This document shows, in pieces, positions 19,719 to 23,283 of a stretch of DNA of 23,283 nucleotides. This stretch comes from an uncultured Oscillospiraceae bacterium (GTDB lineage Bacteria > Bacillota > Clostridia > Oscillospirales > Oscillospiraceae), in contig CAJUPS010000052.1 of the NCBI GenBank assembly GCA_910588045.1, positions 1 to 23,283 of the forward strand. Reading direction: 5' to 3'. Both the position numbers and the translations under genes were made by a program. Every line of letters starts with the position of its first letter. The first letter of the stretch is position 1. Below the pieces are notes generated by a model. That model searched no databases. It had not been told where the DNA came from and saw nothing but the letters and a program-made list of their open reading frames with translations.

Positions 19719-22418
19719 TTACGCCACCGTCTCGTTAGACATCATCCTCCACCCGCCGTCCTCGCCCAGGGCCATCCGGGCCCGCATGGGCTGGTCCCAG
19801 AGGAGGTCCAGCTCGCCGCTGTCGTTGTACTGCCACAGGTCGGTGGTGTAGTACAGGCTCACGACGCCCTCCTCGTCCCGCTCGGCCCGGTCGAAGGTGT
19901 AGTTGGACATCATCGTATCTCCGTGGACCAGATACCAGGCATCGTATTCCGCCAGATAGGGGATGTTCTCCGATCTCTCCAGCGCGTTGAAGGCCAGCCA
20001 GAGGTCCGACGTGTCCACCTCAACGCCATAGTTGCCCATCCTGCCAAAATTCTGCTCCAAATATCCCTGGATGAAGCTCCGGGTCAGCTTGAGGCAGTCG
20101 GTGTCGGGGAACTCCCCGTCGTAGAACGCCTCCGACAGCGCTTCCCGCTCCGCCTCGTCCGTCACGGACTCGCCCAGATCGTAAAACAGGAGCTCCAGAT
20201 ACTTCGTACCCTGTCCCAGACTGGAGTAGGGATACCGCAGCAGCCCGTTGTGCAGGGGCTCGTTGAAATAGTCGGTAATCGCCGCCAGCTCGTCCGCCGT
20301 CAGCTCCCCCGCCGGGAGTGTGTTCTGCTCCCGGACGGTCTGGGGCCGGTCCGGCTCCCACTTCTCGCCGCAGACCTGCCAGAACCGTATGGTGGTATTC
20401 CACACCTCCACCGGGTAGGCCACCTGTGCCAGCAGCAGGGTCACCGTCCGGTCCCCGCACGCCGCCTGGGCCAGCACGGCCTGGTCATGGCCGTTGTCCG
20501 TTTCATCTGCCTTGAAGGTCCGCAGGCTGTCCATACCGCCGTCGGCATAGATGCCGTAAATCTCATTCAGATAGGAGATCGCCACGTCCTGCCAATCCAG
20601 GGCCCAGGTGTCGTGGCCGTCCCGGAGGGATTCCAGGAAGGGAGTGTTCAACTCCGGCCAGCCATTCATAATGTCGCCCTTACCCATGCCCAAATGGACA
20701 TTGCAATAGACGTATTCCTCCCAGGTATAGCCCTCCTCGCCCATGGTATCGCTCCAGGTCTGCTCCTCCAGAACGATTTTTCCGTCCGCGTCCACGCTGA
20801 AGATCAGGATGGGCGTGCCCGGGTACACGAGCGTTGTCAGCCAGCCGTTTTCTACGCTTATATCTCCGGCGAACACGATGTTGTCGATGTCGTTGGGCTT
20901 CATGACGTAGTACAGCTCCCAGACATAGTAGGTCTTGCCGTCAAAGGTCATGCTCTCCGAGCAGAACAGGTTGGTGATATATTTTTCTGTAAACTCCAGC
21001 TCCTTTGCATGTTCTTTTGCGTTAGAAAGAAAGCCCTCCGCCGCGCTCTCCATCAGTTCCCGCGCCGCCGTCTCCACGGCGGTGTACAGCGGCGTAGTGA
21101 AGCTCACCGGTTCCTCGTTCACCAGCGTCAGCGTCCCGCTGGGCAGGCGGGAACCAAAATTGCCCTCCAGCTCCAGCGTCACCGTGTCGCCGGACTTGGT
21201 CCCGCTGAGGACCTTCGGGTTGACGTCCTCGTGGCCCAGGACGACGCTGGGACCGTCAGAGGGGAACATCTCCTCCATCTTTTCCTCCGACGGCAGATAG
21301 GACACGTCCGAATACATCTTCCAGATATAGTGATCCATCTCCGGACTCTCCACCTTCTCCTGCCACGCGGCCAGCTCCTCCGCCGTCAGCTCCCCGTCCG
21401 TGGAGGGCTTCACCCCCACGGCGCAGGCCGCCGCCACCGTGGCCAGCAGGGCCAGGACCAGGACCAGTCCGCCCCATTTGCGGCCCCGCTTGCCCAGAAT
21501 GTTCCGAAAACGCTCCATCATAACCTCTTTTCCTCCGTAAAAATGGGTGGACAGCGCCGCCCGGCTCAAGCCCTTCTGTCGGTGGATGGAGGAGAGCAGC
21601 GCCTCGCTGTAGGCCCGCCGCTCCATCTCGTCCCGGTCCTCCACCACCGCGTCGTCGCAGGTCAGCTCCAGGTCCCGCTCCGCCTCCCGGCGCATGAGCC
21701 ACACCAGGGGGTTGAACCAGTGCAGCGCGTTGGCCCCCAGCAGGGCCAGCTTGTACCACAGATCCCGCCTCCGGTAGTGGGTCAGCTCGTGGCGGAGGAT
21801 GAAAGTCAGCTCCCGCTCCCCGAAGTCCGCCCCCGGCAGCAGCAGGCAGGGCCGGAACAGTCCCGCCACCATGGGGGAGTCCACCGCGCCGCTGACCCGG
21901 AGGGGCGGGGCCTTTTTCAGCCCCATCTCCCGGCACACGGCCTCATAGCTGCGCAGCGCCTCCTCCTCCGCAGAGCGGCTCCACCGCCGGGCCCGGCGGG
22001 TAAAGCAGGCCGTCCCCACCAGGTAATACAGCCCGAACAGGGCCGCGCCCGCCAGCCACAGGCCGGTCAGGACCTCCTCCAGCGGGAACACCGCCGGTTT
22101 TTTCACCGCCGTCCCGGCGGAGGCATAGGATGTCTTGGGCAGGACGGCGGGCCGCTGGAGGGACACGCCCTCCTGACGGCTGACGGAGACCTCCAGCTTC
22201 GGCACCTCGATCACCACCGGCGGCGTCACAGGGGCCTCGGGGACCAGCGCCTCCCACCGCACCGGGGCCAGCAGCAAAAACGCCGCCATCACCAGCCACA
22301 CGCCGTACCGCCACTTCGCGCTGTACCGCCGGTCCAGCAGGGGCTTGAGCAGCGTCAGCGCCAGCGCCGCCGCCCCGACGATAGCGCTCCATTTCAGAAT
22401 GTCCAGCAAAAGCTCCAT
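19719..22418 (-). CDS. M56-family (BlaR1-type) membrane metallopeptidase with large C-terminal region
   Basis: An 899-residue signalling protease. Residues 1 to about 310 are the M56 module with membrane helices near 8-25, 37-53, 115-137 and 223-240. The zinc site is HELTH (210-214), with further acidic ligands in EAERDLELTCDDAV. A helix at about 316-335 leads to some 560 residues predicted outside the cell. This part has no visible SxxK/KTG penicillin-binding signature. It contains two similar segments, GELTAEELAAW (about 343) and GELTADELAAITDYF (about 680), and many Trp/Tyr-rich strands. It directly follows the BlaI-type repressor gene (TAA-ATG, no gap). By analogy with BlaR1, an outside signal would trigger proteolysis and release of the repressor; the ligand is unknown. 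Confidence 0.85.
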   Translation of the reverse strand: MELLLDILKWSAIVGAAALALTLLKPLLDRRYSAKWRYGVWLVMAAFLLLAPVRWEALVPEAPVTPPVVIEVPKLEVSVSRQEGVSLQRPAVLPKTSYASAGTAVKKPAVFPLEEVLTGLWLAGAALFGLYYLVGTACFTRRARRWSRSAEEEALRSYEAVCREMGLKKAPPLRVSGAVDSPMVAGLFRPCLLLPGADFGERELTFILRHELTHYRRRDLWYKLALLGANALHWFNPLVWLMRREAERDLELTCDDAVVEDRDEMERRAYSEALLSSIHRQKGLSRAALSTHFYGGKEVMMERFRNILGKRGRKWGGLVLVLALLATVAAACAVGVKPSTDGELTAEELAAWQEKVESPEMDHYIWKMYSDVSYLPSEEKMEEMFPSDGPSVVLGHEDVNPKVLSGTKSGDTVTLELEGNFGSRLPSGTLTLVNEEPVSFTTPLYTAVETAARELMESAAEGFLSNAKEHAKELEFTEKYITNLFCSESMTFDGKTYYVWELYYVMKPNDIDNIVFAGDISVENGWLTTLVYPGTPILIFSVDADGKIVLEEQTWSDTMGEEGYTWEEYVYCNVHLGMGKGDIMNGWPELNTPFLESLRDGHDTWALDWQDVAISYLNEIYGIYADGGMDSLRTFKADETDNGHDQAVLAQAACGDRTVTLLLAQVAYPVEVWNTTIRFWQVCGEKWEPDRPQTVREQNTLPAGELTADELAAITDYFNEPLHNGLLRYPYSSLGQGTKYLELLFYDLGESVTDEAEREALSEAFYDGEFPDTDCLKLTRSFIQGYLEQNFGRMGNYGVEVDTSDLWLAFNALERSENIPYLAEYDAWYLVHGDTMMSNYTFDRAERDEEGVVSLYYTTDLWQYNDSGELDLLWDQPMRARMALGEDGGWRMMSNETVA

Positions 22419-22790
22419 TTATTTGCCCTCCAATGTATCCAAGTATTGCCGCAGCTCGGCCAGATCGTCCTCCCCGATGGCCCGTCCGTCGCAGAGGGAG
22501 GCCACCATACCGGTGAAGCTGCCGCTGTAGAGGCGGTCAATGAGGCCCCGGCCCTCGGCGGCCTTGTAGTCGCTCTCCCGGATCAGGGGCGTGTACCAGT
22601 TGCCCCGGCCCCGCTTCTCGCAGGAGAGAAAGCCCTTCTCCACCAGGCGGCTGAGGCTGGTCAGGATGGCGGGCAGGGCCCAGTCCCGGCTCCCCCGGAG
22701 CTTCTCTTGTACATAGGATGAGGATACCGCCTCCCCGGCCGACCAGATGGCCAGCATGATCTCCAGCTCTGCATCTCCCAGTCTTTTCAT
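22419..22790 (-). CDS. BlaI/MecI-family transcriptional repressor
   Basis: A 123-residue repressor. The N-terminal winged helix (residues 1-75: LGDAELEIMLAIWSAGEAVSSSYVQEKL, then ALPAILTSLSRLVEKGFLS) binds operators, and the C-terminal helices (RLYSGSFTGMVASL) dimerise and are normally cut after a paired M56 sensor is activated. Three ATG codons occur in a row. The AGGAGG is 1 base from the first (22796) and 7 from the third (22790), so I chose 22790. The gene is co-transcribed with the M56 metallopeptidase, and its own promoter is covered by palindromic TACA/TGTA sites, so it is likely self-repressing. Confidence 0.93.
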   Translation of the reverse strand: MKRLGDAELEIMLAIWSAGEAVSSSYVQEKLRGSRDWALPAILTSLSRLVEKGFLSCEKRGRGNWYTPLIRESDYKAAEGRGLIDRLYSGSFTGMVASLCDGRAIGEDDLAELRQYLDTLEGK

Positions 22791-22811
22791 CATCATTCCT
22801 CCTAAGGATAT

Positions 22812-22829
22812 GTTATACAGTTGTGTAAC
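22812..22829. promoter_or_regulatory. BlaI-type operator candidate 1
   Basis: GTTATACAGTTGTGTAAC is an 18-bp imperfect palindrome (7 of 9 pairs) with a TACA/TGTA core as in Bla/Mec operators. It lies just downstream of the predicted start point of the repressor operon. Confidence 0.55.
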
Positions 22830-22833
22830 TTGA

Positions 22834-22846
22834 CTGTATTATACAG
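22834..22846. promoter_or_regulatory. BlaI-type operator candidate 2
   Basis: CTGTATTATACAG is a perfect 13-bp palindrome that contains the -10 box of the repressor operon. Binding here would exclude RNA polymerase. A third palindrome, GTTAC-N6-GTAAC (22867-22882), lies just upstream of the -35. Confidence 0.6.
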
Positions 22847-22866
22847 CGGTATAGCGAGAAAGGCAA
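22838..22866 (-). promoter_or_regulatory. Promoter of the blaI-like/M56 operon
   Basis: On the minus strand TTGCCT (22861-22866) and a perfect TATAAT (22838-22843) are 17 bases apart. The start point is near 22831, with a leader of about 40 bases. Three palindromes overlap or flank it. Confidence 0.8.
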
Positions 22867-22889
22867 GTTACAATTTGGTAACAAGAAGA

Positions 22890-22912
22890 GGGCCGCCCCA
22901 GCGGGGCGGCCC
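22890..22912. terminator. GC-rich hairpin, probable terminator
   Basis: A perfect 10-bp stem GGGCCGCCCC/GGGGCGGCCC with an AGC loop. On the minus strand it is followed by TCTTCTTGTT. It would insulate the blaI-like operon from the upstream oxidoreductase gene. Confidence 0.6.
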
Positions 22913-23134
22913 TTGAACGATTTACTTTTAATGCGATGCAAGAGTTGACGGGAACTCCCGGCGCTGTTTGTCACCGTAGGTGACAAATGCGCTTGAAAGC
23001 CGCGCATGTTTGTGATTGTACTGCCTTTCGGATTTTTTGCGGGCGCGGCTTTTGAGGCGTTCCGCGCTTGCGAGCGCGGCCAGAGGCCCTGCCTCTGGAC
23101 TCCGCCACCTTTGAAAAGGTGGACGAAACTTTTA
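22913..23134. repeat. Second large cluster of intergenic stem-loops
   Basis: No gene is visible. Perfect stem-loops lie at 22967-22987 (TTTGTCACC/GGTGACAAA), 23062-23079 (CCGCGCT/AGCGCGG), 23081-23097 (CAGAGGC/GCCTCTG) and 23105-23122 (CCACCTTT/AAAGGTGG). The composition resembles 1-166, and it likewise sits between transcription units. It could hold a terminator for the oxidoreductase gene, but no stem is followed by a clear T-run. Confidence 0.55.
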
Positions 23135-23283
23135 TTATTTCTTCTTCCGGCTGTACGGCGTATTCTCCAGCGGCAGGGTATAGCGGCGCTTCTTATCGTA
23201 CTGGTAGTACGCCTCGGCGATGGCGGGAGCGGTGGGGATGGAGGTGATCTCCCCGATGCCGATGGCCCCGCAGGCCACGTCCA
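23135..23283 (-). CDS. C-terminus of a molybdopterin-dependent hydroxylase (partial)
   Basis: The last 48 codons of a minus-strand gene that continues beyond the right edge. The visible peptide starts DVACGAIGIGEITSIPTAPA and ends in a basic tail SRKKK. The GIGE motif followed by IPTAPAIAEAYY is the C-terminal signature of the large subunit of the xanthine dehydrogenase/aldehyde oxidase family, where the Glu is the active-site base. The motif LPLENTPY near the end also fits. Substrate (xanthine, aldehyde, nicotinate and so on) cannot be judged from this fragment. The remainder of the gene is not visible. Confidence 0.7.
   Translation of the reverse strand, partial: DVACGAIGIGEITSIPTAPAIAEAYYQYDKKRRYTLPLENTPYSRKKK

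Noticed and set aside
19923..22721. 932-residue open frame opposite the M56 gene
   Set aside because: Crosses the boundary of two well-supported minus-strand genes and has shadow composition.
22813..23007. 64-codon minus-strand open frame upstream of the repressor gene
   Set aside because: Runs through operators, promoter and a hairpin; no ribosome site or homology features.

Overview
The window looks like a chromosomal segment of a GC-rich, anaerobic Bacillota, most likely of the Oscillospiraceae/Flavonifractor type. This is inferred from a sodium-type V-ATPase, a DNA polymerase I without proofreading residues, consensus sigma-A promoters, strong AGGAGG ribosome sites and palindrome-studded intergenic gaps. 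No rRNA, tRNA, CRISPR array, prophage or complete insertion sequence was seen. Most genes lie on the minus strand.

Left part (1-5008): six genes of a V/A-type ATPase operon read leftward in the order G/H-like stalk (ntpF), I, K, E, C, F (ntpG). The c-ring subunit has the residues of a Na+ site. The catalytic A, B and D genes do not follow within the visible 193 bases, which hold a run of perfect stem-loops.

5009-9867: divergent from the ATPase is a plus-strand sulfur/redox operon: a 2x[4Fe-4S] ferredoxin, a four-helix membrane Fe-S protein, a one-domain rhodanese, and a CoA-disulfide reductase/rhodanese fusion of the NADH-dependent persulfide reductase type. A convergent Crp/Fnr-family regulator follows. 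A similar 14-bp site lies at about -41 of the operon promoter and at the start point of the regulator's own perfect-consensus promoter, suggesting activation of one and self-repression of the other. A 151-bp palindromic element with terminal inverted repeats separates the operon and the regulator. An orphan serine recombinase lies beyond.

9868-16747: housekeeping genes: a phosphoribosyltransferase (apt-like), a small P-loop kinase with thioredoxin reductase, a low-complexity lipoprotein with a 24-bp tandem repeat, and a polA-rimI-GNAT operon.

16748-19718: the most striking region. A secreted repeat protein gene is preceded by a 184-bp AT-rich segment bounded by perfect 26-bp inverted repeats, each itself a palindrome with an asymmetric core. 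A tyrosine recombinase gene abuts the distal repeat, and its own ribosome site lies inside a strong hairpin. This has the architecture of an invertible-promoter (phase-variation) switch for a surface protein.

19719-23283: a BlaI-type repressor and an M56 (BlaR1-type) membrane metallopeptidase with a 560-residue C-terminal region of unknown type, controlled from a promoter overlapped by palindromic operators. After another palindrome cluster comes the C-terminal end of a probable molybdenum hydroxylase, cut by the window edge.
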